From positions 1 through 64,000 of the forward strand of contig NZ_VSSP01000009.1 in NCBI RefSeq assembly GCF_008312895.1: DNA of 64,000 nucleotides. Reading direction: 5' to 3'. The position numbers were made by a program, and so were the translations under genes. How positions within the stretch are numbered: position 1 is the first letter of the stretch; every line of letters begins with the position of its first letter. Shown here piece after piece: positions 34,196-44,073 of the stretch. The DNA comes from Luteimonas suaedae (GTDB lineage Bacteria; Pseudomonadota; Gammaproteobacteria; Xanthomonadales; Xanthomonadaceae). The notes below the pieces were generated by a model, which did no database searches, was not told where the DNA came from, and saw nothing but the letters and a program-made list of their open reading frames with translations.

Positions 34196-37100
34196 GGGGC
34201 GGTACCGCCTGGGGTGCCCTCACCCCAACCCCTCTCCCGTGAACGGGAGAGGGGCTTGTTCGCCAGCTCCGGCGTGTTTGTGGGGTCGGGGGTTTGCTCT
34301 GGCGTTAGCGGATTTGCGGGGTGGGGAGTGCCAGCGAACAGAGCATCGAGTGCGTGGACGAGTTGCGGGTCGAAGCGCCAGGCGCGGATGCCGGGGGCGT
34401 CGGGGGAGTAAGGGCGGGTGGCGTCGAGGCCGCGGCAGAAGAGGTAGCGGATGCCGCCGAAGTCGCGGGTGTAGTCGTAGTCGGCCTCGCCCAGGCGGAA
34501 GCGCAGCCAGCGGTGCAGGGCGAGGGTGTAGATCAGCGCCTGCAGCTCGTATTCGCTGTGGGCCATGGCCGCGTCCAGGTGGGCGGGGCCGTAGCCGGGC
34601 AGGCGGTTGCTCTTGTAGTCGAGCAGGTACCAGCGGCCGTCGTGCAGGTAGGTCAGGTCGATCAGGCCGGTCATCAGGCCTTCCAGCCTTCGGCGCGCGC
34701 CGAAACCGGTGCGGGCGGTGAGCAGGCCGTGGCGGTGCAGCAGGGCCAGCAGTTCGTCGACGCGGGTGGGCGCGAGCGCGAACTGGAACTCGATCTCGGG
34801 GCGGCGCGCATCCGCCGGCAGCTCGGCCAGGCGCAGGCCTTCGGGCAGGGCCGCGGTGAGGGTCTGGCCGATGAGCGGGGTGAGTACGGCGATGCCGTCG
34901 TCGAGGTCGGCGTCGGCGTAGCCTGCGGCGCGCAGGCGTTCGAGGATGATGTCGCCCTCGCCCGCCGGCGCCGGCAAGCCCGGCGCCCAGCCGCGCCACT
35001 GGGCGAAGTCGCTGCGCTCGAGCACGTCGTGCAGCACCACGCCGAAGCGGGCGCCGGCGAAGCGGCGGTCGAAGGTGTCGGCGTCGGCTGCGTCGGGGCC
35101 GGCGGTAGGGGCATCGGTGCGATCGGTGGGGAGCGCGTCGTCGCCCGCGTCGGGTTCGTCGTAGCCGCCGGCGGCGGGCATGGTGGCGGCGCTGGAGGCG
35201 TCGCCGCCGGCCTCGGCATTGGCCAGCTGGGTGAAGCTGTAGACCCACCAGTCGCTGGCCAGGCTGCGGGTGGCGATGCGCGCGGGCGGCACCGCGGCAG
35301 TGGACTGCGGCGGCAGCCAGGGCAGCGCTGCGGGCGGTTCACGATTTTCGATGTGCATGTCGCCGCCGAGCGCTGCGACGAGCGCGGCGGGGTCGGCGAT
35401 CATCGGCGCCAGCGCGGCCTTGTCGTGGCAGTGGAAGCGGCCGCCGGCCAGCCACAGCGCGTGGCGTGCGCGGGTCAGGCCGACGTAGAGCAGGCGCGCG
35501 TCCTCGGCGCGTTGCGCCTCCAGCCAATTCTGCTTCGCGTCGTCCCAGCCGCTGGCGGAGGGCAGCAGCTTCCAGTGCAGCACGCGGCCGTCGTCGCCGG
35601 CCACGGTGACGTGCCGGCCGGCATCGCGCGGGCGGCCGCCGATGCCGGCGAACGGCAGGAACACCAGCGGGTATTCCAGGCCCTTGCTCTTGTGCAGGGT
35701 GACCACCTGCACGCGGTGAGCATCGGATTCCAGCCGCAGGAGTTGGCTGTCGTCGTCGGCGCTGGCGGCGGCGATCGCGCGGGCGAGCCAGTCGACCAGG
35801 CCGTGCAGGCCCAACGCGCGGCCCTGTGCCTCCTGCAGCAGCTCGGCCAGCTGCAGGTAGTTGCTGAGCCGGCGCTCGCCGTCGAGCAGGCCGAGCAGGC
35901 GGGCGGCGTGTTCGGCGCAGAGATCGCTGACCAGCGCGAGCGGTCCGCCGCGCTGCAGTCGGTCGCGCCAGCCGAGTGCGGCCAGCTGCCACCGGCGCAG
36001 CGCTTCGCCGTCACGGTCGAGCGCGGCGATGGCCTGCGCATCCTCGCCGACCAGCACCGTGGCCAGCGCGGTGCGCAGGCGGCCGTCGTCGGCGCCGTGC
36101 AGCAGCGCCAGCAGCAGGGCATGCATGTCGCGCGCCTCCGCCGTGGCGAACATGCTCTGCCGCCCGGCGGCGACCGCCGGGATGCCGACCAGCGCCAGCG
36201 CCTGGCGGATCCGCGTGGCCTCGTGGTGCGAGCGCACCAGCACTGCGATGTCGCCGGGCCGCACCGGACGGCCGTCGATCGTCGCGCTGCCGGTGCGCGC
36301 ATCGCCCAGCACGCCATGGATCGCGGCGACGCAGGCCCGGGTGGCGAGCTCGCGCGAACGGCCGGCGCTGTAGGGCTTGAGCTTGCCCTTGTGGTCGGGC
36401 GGAGGCTCCGGCGCCTGCCACAACGTCAACGCCGGGGCGGGCGCGCCGTCGCGCAGGAAATCCCCGTCCTGCCGCAGGCCGCCCGGGGCGACCGCGCGGA
36501 ACGCGATGCGCGCATCGACGAACGGCGCCTGGCCGGCGGCGTCGGCCTGGGCGTACAGCGCGGCGATCGCGCGCAGCAGGCCGGGGCGCGAGCGGAAGTT
36601 GAGCGACAGCGCCGGCGCTTCTTCCGCGCTGGCCTTGGCGGCGAGGTAGGTCTCGACGTCGCCGCCGCGGAAACCGTAGATCGCCTGCTTGGGGTCGCCG
36701 ATCACGAACAGCGCCGGCGCGCCGCTGGCGGCGCCGAACACGCGCTCGAAGATACGCCACTGGCGCGGGTCGGTGTCCTGGAACTCGTCCACCAGCGCCA
36801 CGCGGTACTGGCGGCGCAGCGCGGCCACCAGCGCATCGGCGCGGGCGCGGGCCTGGGGGGTCAGCTCGCCGTCATCGCTCGCGTCGATGTCGAACACGTC
36901 GGCGACGCGGTCGATCAGGTCGTCGTAGGTCTGCACCCGCTGCTGCTGCTTGAAGCGGTCGACGCGGCCGCGGGCGTCGCCGCGCAGCCGGTGCAGCAGT
37001 TCGGTGCGGCGCACGTCGTGCCATTCGGCCACCGCGGCCAGCGCATCGAGGTAGGCGGGCACGGCATCGCAGATCGGAGAGTCGGGGGTGCGGCCGGCGC

Positions 37101-38031
37101 CGGCCTTGCTGGTGCGCTGCTGCAGGGTGTCGCGGTGCAGCTGCGCCAGCTTGGGGTGTTCGAACGGCGTGTCGTAGTCGCTGTCTGCGCACCAGGCGTG
37201 CAGCGCATCGAACAGGGCCGCGATCCATTCGGCCTTGTAGCTGCCGCCGTGCAGCACCTTGGCTTCCACCGCCGCCAGCAGCGCGGCGCGGAACTCGTCG
37301 CCATGGGCGCGGAACGATTCGGCCAGCGCGGCGCCGGCGGCGCGCAGGCGCGGGCGCGGGTCGCCCGGCAGTTCGGCCAGCGCCGGGCGCAGCACGCGTT
37401 CGCGCACCAGCGGCGACAGGTCCCCGGCCAGGGCGGCGTGGCCGCCGGGCCAGAGCGCCAGCAGGTCGTCTGCAGCGTCGGGCCCGGCGCCGTGCGAGCG
37501 CCACAGGTCGGCGGCGATCGCCTCGCGCAGCGCGGTGTCGTCGGTCATCAGCTCGGGCGCGTCGAAGCCCTGCCCGGCTTCCAGCGCGTGCTCGCGCAAC
37601 ACCCGCGCGCAGAAGCCGTGGATGGTGAAGATGGCGGCCAGGTCGATCTCGTCGGCGGCAGTGCGCAGGCGGCGGTGCAGGGCGGTGGCGGACTCGGTGC
37701 CGCGGGCGAGATGCGCGTCGATGATCGCGCGGGTGAGCGCAGCCTCGGGCGTGGCCTGCTCCGCGGCCGGCGCGTCGACGCTGTCGGCGGCCAGCAGCAG
37801 GCGCGCGCGGATGCGGCTGCGCAGCTCCTGGGTGGCGGCCTCGGTGTAGGTGACGGCGAGGATCTCGCCGAGCTTCAGTCCGCCCTCCACCACCAGCCGC
37901 GCCACCAGCGTGGCCAGGGTGAAGGTCTTGCCGGTGCCGGCCGAGGCCTCGATGGCGCGCACGCCGTCGAGCGGCAGCGCCAGGTAGGGATCGGCGTGGG
38001 AATCGGCGTGCGGATCGGCGGCGGCGCTCAT
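34192..38031 (-). CDS. recB: RecBCD exonuclease beta subunit RecB
   Basis: A 1279-residue 3'-5' helicase and nuclease. Walker A is ASAGTGKTFTLA (29-40), followed by AVTYTEAATQELRSRIR, VDEFQDTDPRQW, VFVIGDPKQAIYGFRGGD, VVTLHKSKGLEYPLVFLP and LLYVGLTRARHALW. The C-terminal RecB nuclease has GLIDLTYLHDGRWYLLDYKS (about 1120-1140) and YTLALHRWL. The ATG overlaps the recC stop (ATGA). The last 40 or so residues (TPEQTPDPTNTPELANKPLSRSRERGWGEG...) are translated from a palindromic repeat and look like a recent extension. The nuclease residues are complete. Confidence 0.93.
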   Translation of the reverse strand: MSAAADPHADSHADPYLALPLDGVRAIEASAGTGKTFTLATLVARLVVEGGLKLGEILAVTYTEAATQELRSRIRARLLLAADSVDAPAAEQATPEAALTRAIIDAHLARGTESATALHRRLRTAADEIDLAAIFTIHGFCARVLREHALEAGQGFDAPELMTDDTALREAIAADLWRSHGAGPDAADDLLALWPGGHAALAGDLSPLVRERVLRPALAELPGDPRPRLRAAGAALAESFRAHGDEFRAALLAAVEAKVLHGGSYKAEWIAALFDALHAWCADSDYDTPFEHPKLAQLHRDTLQQRTSKAGAGRTPDSPICDAVPAYLDALAAVAEWHDVRRTELLHRLRGDARGRVDRFKQQQRVQTYDDLIDRVADVFDIDASDDGELTPQARARADALVAALRRQYRVALVDEFQDTDPRQWRIFERVFGAASGAPALFVIGDPKQAIYGFRGGDVETYLAAKASAEEAPALSLNFRSRPGLLRAIAALYAQADAAGQAPFVDARIAFRAVAPGGLRQDGDFLRDGAPAPALTLWQAPEPPPDHKGKLKPYSAGRSRELATRACVAAIHGVLGDARTGSATIDGRPVRPGDIAVLVRSHHEATRIRQALALVGIPAVAAGRQSMFATAEARDMHALLLALLHGADDGRLRTALATVLVGEDAQAIAALDRDGEALRRWQLAALGWRDRLQRGGPLALVSDLCAEHAARLLGLLDGERRLSNYLQLAELLQEAQGRALGLHGLVDWLARAIAAASADDDSQLLRLESDAHRVQVVTLHKSKGLEYPLVFLPFAGIGGRPRDAGRHVTVAGDDGRVLHWKLLPSASGWDDAKQNWLEAQRAEDARLLYVGLTRARHALWLAGGRFHCHDKAALAPMIADPAALVAALGGDMHIENREPPAALPWLPPQSTAAVPPARIATRSLASDWWVYSFTQLANAEAGGDASSAATMPAAGGYDEPDAGDDALPTDRTDAPTAGPDAADADTFDRRFAGARFGVVLHDVLERSDFAQWRGWAPGLPAPAGEGDIILERLRAAGYADADLDDGIAVLTPLIGQTLTAALPEGLRLAELPADARRPEIEFQFALAPTRVDELLALLHRHGLLTARTGFGARRRLEGLMTGLIDLTYLHDGRWYLLDYKSNRLPGYGPAHLDAAMAHSEYELQALIYTLALHRWLRFRLGEADYDYTRDFGGIRYLFCRGLDATRPYSPDAPGIRAWRFDPQLVHALDALFAGTPHPANPLTPEQTPDPTNTPELANKPLSRSRERGWGEGTPGGTAP
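34217..34254. repeat. REP-like palindrome forming the end of recB
   Basis: CCCCTCTCCCG (34229-34239) and CGGGAGAGGGG (34244-34254) with a four-base loop, preceded by CCCTCACCCCAACC. It is the same family as 26185-26233. It lies inside the recB reading frame just before its stop codon. Confidence 0.8.
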
Positions 38032-41000
38032 TCGGCGTCCTCCACATCCAGGTCCGCGGCGATGGCGTGCAGCGCGGCGGCGTCGGTGCCGCCGTACCCG
38101 GTGCCGAAGACCAGCGCGCCGAAGATGGTCATGGTCTGGTCGACGAAGGCGATCTGCGTGGCCTCGTCGGTGAACGGGTCGCGGCCGCGCAGTGCCAGCC
38201 GCAGCGCCTCGGTGTTGCCCTCGCCCCAGCTGCGGTCGCTGCCGCGCCATTTTTTCGCGGCAGCATCGAGGCCCTTTTCCAGCGAGTCGGCGGTGAACAG
38301 TTCCCAGCCGCTGTAGGGCGCGAACGCCAGCGGCGCGCGCAGGCCGGCGCCGCGCAATGTGACTAGCCGCGCCAGCAGCGCGCGGGCCTGCTCGGGTGCG
38401 AGCGCAGCGCGCGGGTGCGGGCCCTTGCCGGCGTCGCCGCCGTCATGGAATTCCACCAGCGGTGCTTGGAGCCCGGCGGCGCTGGCCAGCAGCCAGTCGA
38501 GGCCGTTGCGGATCGAGGCATTGCCGTTGGGCGGGTCGAAACGAAGCCGGGCGATGCCCTGTGGATAGACGTCGGCGATGCGGCCGTGCAGGCGCACGCC
38601 GTGTTCCGATCCGGGGAAGTCGATATGGGTTTCGAGCCGCGGCGCGTCCGCCGCCGCGTCTTCGCGCCAGACGCGGAAGGCCTCGGCGTAGGGGTCGACT
38701 TCGCTGCGCACTGCTTCCAGCGTGCGGCGGCCGAGCGGGCCGGAGGGCAGCAGGCCGCGCGCGCGCAGCAGTGCCTGGGTGGTGGCGTCGTCGTCGCCGC
38801 GCAGGCAGGCGTCGAACACCGCGCGCTGCAGCGCGTGCCGCGCCAGGCCGCGGCCGGGTGCGAGCAGCGGTTCGACGTCGCCTTCCGGCGCCTCGACCTC
38901 GGCCAGGCGCATGCCGAGCCGGTGGCGCAGGAAGGAGTCCGCGGGCGCCTGCAGGAAGCGGCGCAGGGTGTCGAGCGACAGCGCGTCTTCTTCGGTTGCG
39001 TCGTCAGCCGGCGCGAGCGCGGCGCCGTCGAACCACGGCGGCAGCGGCGTGCGCCGCTGCGCCGGCTGCGACGCGGCCGGCCACCACTGCCGCCGGTACG
39101 AGAAACGGCGATCGTCGCCGGCGCCGAACGCGGCCGGCGCGAACGGCTGCAGCGGGTGGTGCACGACCAGCGCCTGGCCGGCGTTCGCCTCCGGTGCGTG
39201 CTGCGCATCAGCGGCTTCGAGCAGTTCCGACACCAGCACCGAGGGCACGCGCGCGCTGCCGTCGTTGGGGTCCGCGCCCTGGTAGCTGAGATAGAACACG
39301 TCCTGCGCGGCGGCGAACAGCTGCAGGAACAGGAAGCGGTCGTCCTCGCGGGTGGAGCGGTCGCCGGCCTTGCGCCGTTCGGTGCCGAGTTCGGCGGTGA
39401 GGCGGTTGAGGCCGGCGGCCGGGTCGCGGCGCGGGAAGTCGCCGTCGTTCATGCCGAGCAGGCAGATCGCGCGGAACGGCAGCAGCCGCATCGGCACCAT
39501 GCGGCCGATGCTGACGCCGCCGGTGAGCAGCGGCGCGCGGGTGTCGGCCTCGCCGAGCGCGGCGGCGAAATGCGCGCGCACCGCCTCGGCCGGCACCGGC
39601 GCATCGAAGCCGGCGCGCGCGGCGTCGGCGGCGAACGCATCGACCAGGTTGCGCAGCCGATCCAGCGCGCGCTGCGCGGCGGGCGTTGCCGGCGGGCGCG
39701 GCAGCAGCGCATCGAGCAGGCGCAACAGGCGGTCGCGCCAGTCGGCCGGCGGCATCGCCTCGGCCAGTAGGGTGGCGTGGCGCGCGAGTACACGCAGCAG
39801 CCGGATCAACCTGTCCAACGCGTCGAGGGCGCTACCTTCCAGCTCCGGCAGCGGTGACACGATCTGGCCGGACGCGGCGGCGATCGGCGCGTCGCTGCCG
39901 CTGGCGTGGCCGAGCAGCAGGCGGTCGAGCGCGAACGCCCAGGTGTAGGCATCGTCCTGCGGCGCGTCCAGGCGCGCGCGGTGCGCGGCGTCCAGGCCCC
40001 AGCGCGCGCCGGCGGCGTGCAGCCAGGCGTGCAGGCGCGCGAACGCGCCGGCGTCGAGCCCGGCCGATTCGGCCAGCGGCGGGCTGGCGAGCAGGTCCAG
40101 GGTTTCCTGCAGCCCGAAGCGCGCCACCGGCAGCGCGAGCAGGCGCAGGAACACCTCGGCCAGCGGTTCGCCGGCGAGCGGGCTGGCGTCGGCGACCGCG
40201 TAGGGAATGGCGTCGTCGCGGCCGGGGCGGGCGAACACGGCGTCGAGGTAGGGCAGATACGGATCGATGTCCGGCGCCAGCACCGCGACCTCGCGCGGCT
40301 GCAGCGGCGGGTCGAAGCGGGCGTCCTCGAACAGCGCGCGCAGCTGGTCGTGCAGCACCTGCAGCTCGCGCAGGCGGGTGTGGCAGGCGTGCACCTGCAG
40401 GCTGGGATCGTCGCGGCGCACGGCGGGCAGGCGCGTGCGCGGGTCGTCCGCGGTCGGCGCCGGCGGCGGCGACGGCCGGCGATGGAACAGGTCGGACTGC
40501 AGCCGCCGCAGCAGGCTGCCCTGCAGCGCGCCGCCGCCCTCGCCCGGATCGGCGTCGCCGCGGATCTCGAGGTCCGGGTGCACCACCTCGTAGCCGCCGA
40601 GCACGGCCATGAAGTCGCGGCCGGCGTGGCCCCAGGCTTGCAGCAGCGGGTTCTCGGAGCGGGCGGCATCGTCGTGCGCGGCCGCGACGCCGCCGGCGCG
40701 CACGCGCTGCAGGTCGCCCCAGTAGTCGTGGCTCGGCGAGGGCACGTACAGGTGCAGCGTGCCGACGCGCGCCTGGGTGGCCAGCACCCGCAGCACGTCG
40801 GGCGAGACGTTGAGGGTGGCGAACGCGAACAGCCGCGGCGGCAGGCCGGCGGGCAGCGGCGCGTCGCGGGCCTCGAAGCGGTCGAGGTACTGCTGGATGC
40901 GCCGCGCGCGGTGGCCGCGGCCGCGGGCGATGCGCCGCCACAGCATCGCCTGCGGATCGTCCGGCTCGGCGCCCGCCTCCCAGCGCAGCAGCCACTCGCG

Positions 41001-41444
41001 GCGCCAGGCCTGGTACTTCTCGAACACCGAGGCGAGTTCGCCGGCCAGCGCCCAGGCGCGCAGCGGGTCCGGACCCTCGACGTGCGCGCGCAGCGCCGCC
41101 AGCGCGGGCTGCGCCATGAACCCCGGGTCGATCAGCGCGGCATACAGGAGCCAGCGCAGCGTGGCCGCATCGGGTTCGTCCGTGGCCGGGCCGAGGTTGG
41201 CGGCGAGCGCACGGGCGACGAACTCGCCCGGGGTCAGGAACTCGAGGTTCGCGGCGACCCCGTGCGCGGCGGCGAGCGTGGCCTGCAGCCAGCGGCGCAT
41301 CGCCACCTGCGGGATCAGCACCGTGTCCGGCGTCAGCAGCGACTGCCCGTCCGCGGGTTCGCGCAGGGTCTCGGCCAGCAGGCCGGCGAGCACCTCGAGC
41401 GCGTTGGAGTGGTACAGGCGAAAGTCGGGTGCGGCGCTGGTCAT
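38028..41444 (-). CDS. recC: RecBCD exonuclease gamma subunit RecC
   Basis: A 1138-residue subunit that recognises Chi and splits the strands. Family features are LYHSNALEVLAGLLAETLRE at the N-terminus, IPQVAMRRWLQ, LFAFATLNVSPDVLRVLA, REVAVLAPDIDPYLPYLDAVF, MRLLPFRAICLLGMNDGDFPRR and DRFLFLQLFAAAQDVFYLSYQG. The start at MTSAAPDFRLYHSN is chosen because similarity begins there; 52 upstream codons are unsupported. It is the first gene of recC-recB-recD, with four-base overlaps throughout. The order differs from E. coli, where ptrA separates recC and recB. Confidence 0.93.
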   Translation of the reverse strand: MTSAAPDFRLYHSNALEVLAGLLAETLREPADGQSLLTPDTVLIPQVAMRRWLQATLAAAHGVAANLEFLTPGEFVARALAANLGPATDEPDAATLRWLLYAALIDPGFMAQPALAALRAHVEGPDPLRAWALAGELASVFEKYQAWRREWLLRWEAGAEPDDPQAMLWRRIARGRGHRARRIQQYLDRFEARDAPLPAGLPPRLFAFATLNVSPDVLRVLATQARVGTLHLYVPSPSHDYWGDLQRVRAGGVAAAHDDAARSENPLLQAWGHAGRDFMAVLGGYEVVHPDLEIRGDADPGEGGGALQGSLLRRLQSDLFHRRPSPPPAPTADDPRTRLPAVRRDDPSLQVHACHTRLRELQVLHDQLRALFEDARFDPPLQPREVAVLAPDIDPYLPYLDAVFARPGRDDAIPYAVADASPLAGEPLAEVFLRLLALPVARFGLQETLDLLASPPLAESAGLDAGAFARLHAWLHAAGARWGLDAAHRARLDAPQDDAYTWAFALDRLLLGHASGSDAPIAAASGQIVSPLPELEGSALDALDRLIRLLRVLARHATLLAEAMPPADWRDRLLRLLDALLPRPPATPAAQRALDRLRNLVDAFAADAARAGFDAPVPAEAVRAHFAAALGEADTRAPLLTGGVSIGRMVPMRLLPFRAICLLGMNDGDFPRRDPAAGLNRLTAELGTERRKAGDRSTREDDRFLFLQLFAAAQDVFYLSYQGADPNDGSARVPSVLVSELLEAADAQHAPEANAGQALVVHHPLQPFAPAAFGAGDDRRFSYRRQWWPAASQPAQRRTPLPPWFDGAALAPADDATEEDALSLDTLRRFLQAPADSFLRHRLGMRLAEVEAPEGDVEPLLAPGRGLARHALQRAVFDACLRGDDDATTQALLRARGLLPSGPLGRRTLEAVRSEVDPYAEAFRVWREDAAADAPRLETHIDFPGSEHGVRLHGRIADVYPQGIARLRFDPPNGNASIRNGLDWLLASAAGLQAPLVEFHDGGDAGKGPHPRAALAPEQARALLARLVTLRGAGLRAPLAFAPYSGWELFTADSLEKGLDAAAKKWRGSDRSWGEGNTEALRLALRGRDPFTDEATQIAFVDQTMTIFGALVFGTGYGGTDAAALHAIAADLDVEDAE

Positions 41445-41803
41445 GAGCGATGCATTGTCTCCCAGCGTCGTCGCAAGCAGGGAGAACGCCCGCATTGGCC
41501 ACAGTCCGCGGTCCGCGCGACGCCCAGTGACGCCACGCTGCCGCGTTCCGCGCGTCGCGTGATCGCCACGCGACGCGCTGGCGTTGTCGTGCGTCGACAC
41601 GCGGGCTCCCGACGCCGCTGATCATCGTGCCGCTGATCATCGAAGCGGTCGCGCGATGCCCGCACCCGCGCACCGGACCCGATCCACGCCGCGCGTCAGG
41701 GCAGAAGGCCGCATCCCGGGCGTCGATCACGAGACGCACCGTTTCGCGCCCCGGGATGGCGAGTGTGTACCGCCGCGGGCGCGGGCCGCCGATAATTGGC
41801 GCC
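41445..41803. other. Divergent intergenic region with a 13-bp direct repeat
   Basis: This lies between the starts of recC and the MFS gene, so it holds both promoters. CCGCTGATCATCG occurs twice (41615-41627 and 41630-41642), 15 bp apart, and may be an operator. I see no small gene. Confidence 0.45.
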
Positions 41804-43024
41804 ATGTCCCCCACTTCTCCCTGGCGCGGCCGGCTGGTCGCGCTGGCCGGCATTGTTCTATCGGCTTTCAACCTGCGCACTGCAGTCACCGCGCTGACGC
41901 CGCTGTTCGACCGGGTGAGTGCGGACCTGGGCTTCGGGCCCACCGTGATCGGCGTGTTCGGCATGCTGCCGACGGCGGCGTTCGCGCTGTTCGGCGTGGT
42001 CACGCCGCGGATCGTGCGGCGCATCGGGCTCGAGCGCACGGTGCTGCTGGCGATGGCGCTGACCGCGGGCGGTTCGCTGCTGCGAGGCGTGTCGGGCGAC
42101 ACCGCGACGCTGCTGGCGGCCTCGGCCACGGCACTGGCCGGCATGGGCGTCGGCAACGTGGTGCTGCCGCCGCTGGTGAAGCGCTACTTCCCCGACCGCA
42201 TCGGCCCGCTGAGCATGGCCTACATCTCGGCGCTGCAGGTGGGCACCTTCGTCCCGGCTTTCCTGGCGGTACCGCTGTCGGACGCGTTCGGCTGGCCGGC
42301 CTCGCTGGCGGGCTGGACGATCCCGGCGGTGGCCGCCACCGTGCCGTGGCTGGTGCTGCTGCGCCGTTCCCCGGTTGCATCGTCGCAGTTGCCGGGCGAG
42401 CTGAAGGTGTTGCCGGTCGCCGCTCCGCACCGCCCGCTGTGGCGGTTGCCGCTGGCCTGGGGCATGGCGCTGATGTTCGGCATGACATCGCTGGCCACGT
42501 ATACGGTCTTCACCTGGCTGCCGACGATCCTGGTCGGGGCCGGCGGCGACCGCGCGCTGGGCGGCAACATGGTCGGGCTGTTCTCGCTGCTGGGCACGGT
42601 GTCGGCGCTGGCGATGCCGCTGCTGGCGATACGGGTGCAGCGGCCGGTCTGGCTGGTGGTGGCGTGCGCCGGGGTCATGGCGCTGGCCTATCTCGGGCTG
42701 CTGTTCTCGCCGCTGCGCGGGACGATGCTGTGGGTGCTGCTGCTGGGCCTGGGCCCGGCGACGTTCCCGCTGTCGCTGACGCTGATCAACCTGCGCACCC
42801 GCAGCACGGCAGGCGCGGCGGCGCTGTCCGGCTTCACCCAGGGCGTGGGCTACGCGCTGGCTTGCGCCGGGCCGCTGCTGTTCGGCTGGCTGCACGACCT
42901 GACGCACGGTTGGGAGCTGCCCTTCGCCTTCCTCGGGCTGTGCCTGCTGGTCCTGCTGGCCGGAGGGATGCTGGTGAACCGGCCGCGCCAGTTGGAAGAC
43001 GAGTGGGACGTGGCTTCGCGGTGA
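41804..43024 (+). CDS. MFS permease, CynX/NimT-type
   Basis: A 406-residue, 12-helix transporter. LSAFNLRTAVTALTPLFDRVSADLG at the N-terminus and GNVVLPPLVKRYFPDRIG in the loop after helix 4 are typical of the CynX/NimT (cyanate or 2-nitroimidazole) group. The ATG at 41804 starts the protein just before the first helix; earlier codons are out of character. It stands alone: divergent from recC and about 260 bp before mlaF. The real substrate of such family members is usually unknown. Confidence 0.85.
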   Translation: MSPTSPWRGRLVALAGIVLSAFNLRTAVTALTPLFDRVSADLGFGPTVIGVFGMLPTAAFALFGVVTPRIVRRIGLERTVLLAMALTAGGSLLRGVSGDTATLLAASATALAGMGVGNVVLPPLVKRYFPDRIGPLSMAYISALQVGTFVPAFLAVPLSDAFGWPASLAGWTIPAVAATVPWLVLLRRSPVASSQLPGELKVLPVAAPHRPLWRLPLAWGMALMFGMTSLATYTVFTWLPTILVGAGGDRALGGNMVGLFSLLGTVSALAMPLLAIRVQRPVWLVVACAGVMALAYLGLLFSPLRGTMLWVLLLGLGPATFPLSLTLINLRTRSTAGAAALSGFTQGVGYALACAGPLLFGWLHDLTHGWELPFAFLGLCLLVLLAGGMLVNRPRQLEDEWDVASR

Positions 43025-43284
43025 CGCGCTTGGCCGGCTGACGGCTCGGCTTCGGCGCGGCCCGGGATGAACGCTCGCTTGCGACGTGTGTCCTGGCGCG
43101 ATGGGAACGAGGGCGTGGCTCGGCCTGGCGCTGCAATCGCGCCTCTGGCGGGACAGGTCGGCCCGGGCACGGGACAATTTCTGTACTCACGGGTTCAGTC
43201 GATCGGTTAAGATTCAGTTCGCAGCCGCCAAGCTATGCAACGTTTGCCGCCCGCTCCTTTTCCCGCCTTCCCGCGCTGGTCTTC

Positions 43285-44073
43285 ATGCCCGAATCGAACA
43301 CCCCCGCCGTGCGCCTTGTCGACGTCCGCCTCGATCGCGGCACGCGCACGGTGCTGCGCGACATCGCGCTGGAGGTGCCGCGCGGCAGCGTGACCGCGGT
43401 GCTGGGGCCGTCGGGCAGCGGCAAGTCGACCCTGCTGGCGGCGCTGACCGGTGAACTGGTGCCGGCCGCCGGCACCGTCGAGGTGTTGGGCCAGCGCGTG
43501 CCGCAGCGCAAGCGCGAACTGCTGGAACTGCGCAAGGGCATCGGCGTGCTGCTGCAGGGCAACGGCCTGCTGACCGACCTGACCGCGGCCGAGAACGTGG
43601 CGCTGCCGCTGCGCATGCATACGCGGCTGCCCGACCCGGTGATCCGGCGGCTGGTGGAGATGAAGCTGCACGCCGTCGGCCTGCGCGCCGCCGCCGACGT
43701 GTACCCGCGCGAGCTGTCCGGCGGCATGGCGCGCCGCGTAGCGCTGGCGCGCGCGCTGGCGCTGGATCCGCCGCTGATGGTCTACGACGAGCCGCTGACC
43801 GGGCTGGACCCGATCGCCAGCGGCGTGATCATGAGCCTGATCGCGCAGCTCAACGCCACGCTCGGCCTGACCAGCATCATCGTCACCCACCACGTGCACG
43901 AGACGCTGCCGGTGGCCGACCGCGCGATCGTGATCGCCAATGCCCGCATCGTGTTCTCCGGCACGCCGGACGAGCTGCAGTCGAGCACCGATCCGCTGGT
44001 GCGGCAGTTCCTCGACGGCGAGCCGGACGGGCCGATCGCGTTCGACGCGGCGCCGCAGGAGCGTGCGGCATGA
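43285..44073 (+). CDS. mlaF: Phospholipid transport ATPase MlaF
   Basis: A 262-residue ABC ATPase. Walker A is GPSGSGKST (41-49), the Q-loop LLQGNGLLTDLTAAENVALP, the signature LSGGMARRVALARAL, and Walker B MVYDEPLTGLDP, with a switch histidine in VTHHVHE. It powers the MlaFEDB complex in the inner membrane, which moves phospholipids between the membranes. The gene starts the mla operon and overlaps mlaE by four bases. The 260 bp upstream (43025-43284) has no other gene and should hold the promoter. Confidence 0.93.
   Translation: MPESNTPAVRLVDVRLDRGTRTVLRDIALEVPRGSVTAVLGPSGSGKSTLLAALTGELVPAAGTVEVLGQRVPQRKRELLELRKGIGVLLQGNGLLTDLTAAENVALPLRMHTRLPDPVIRRLVEMKLHAVGLRAAADVYPRELSGGMARRVALARALALDPPLMVYDEPLTGLDPIASGVIMSLIAQLNATLGLTSIIVTHHVHETLPVADRAIVIANARIVFSGTPDELQSSTDPLVRQFLDGEPDGPIAFDAAPQERAA

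Noticed and set aside
34321-38316. A 1331-codon plus-strand ORF opposite recB
   Set aside because: It is the antisense shadow of recB in GC-rich DNA. The minus strand has all RecB motifs, while the plus-strand translation is low-complexity with no domain.
38415-41621. Long plus-strand ORFs opposite recC
   Set aside because: Same effect: arginine/alanine/glutamine-rich shadows with no recognisable fold, fully overlapping a well-supported gene.
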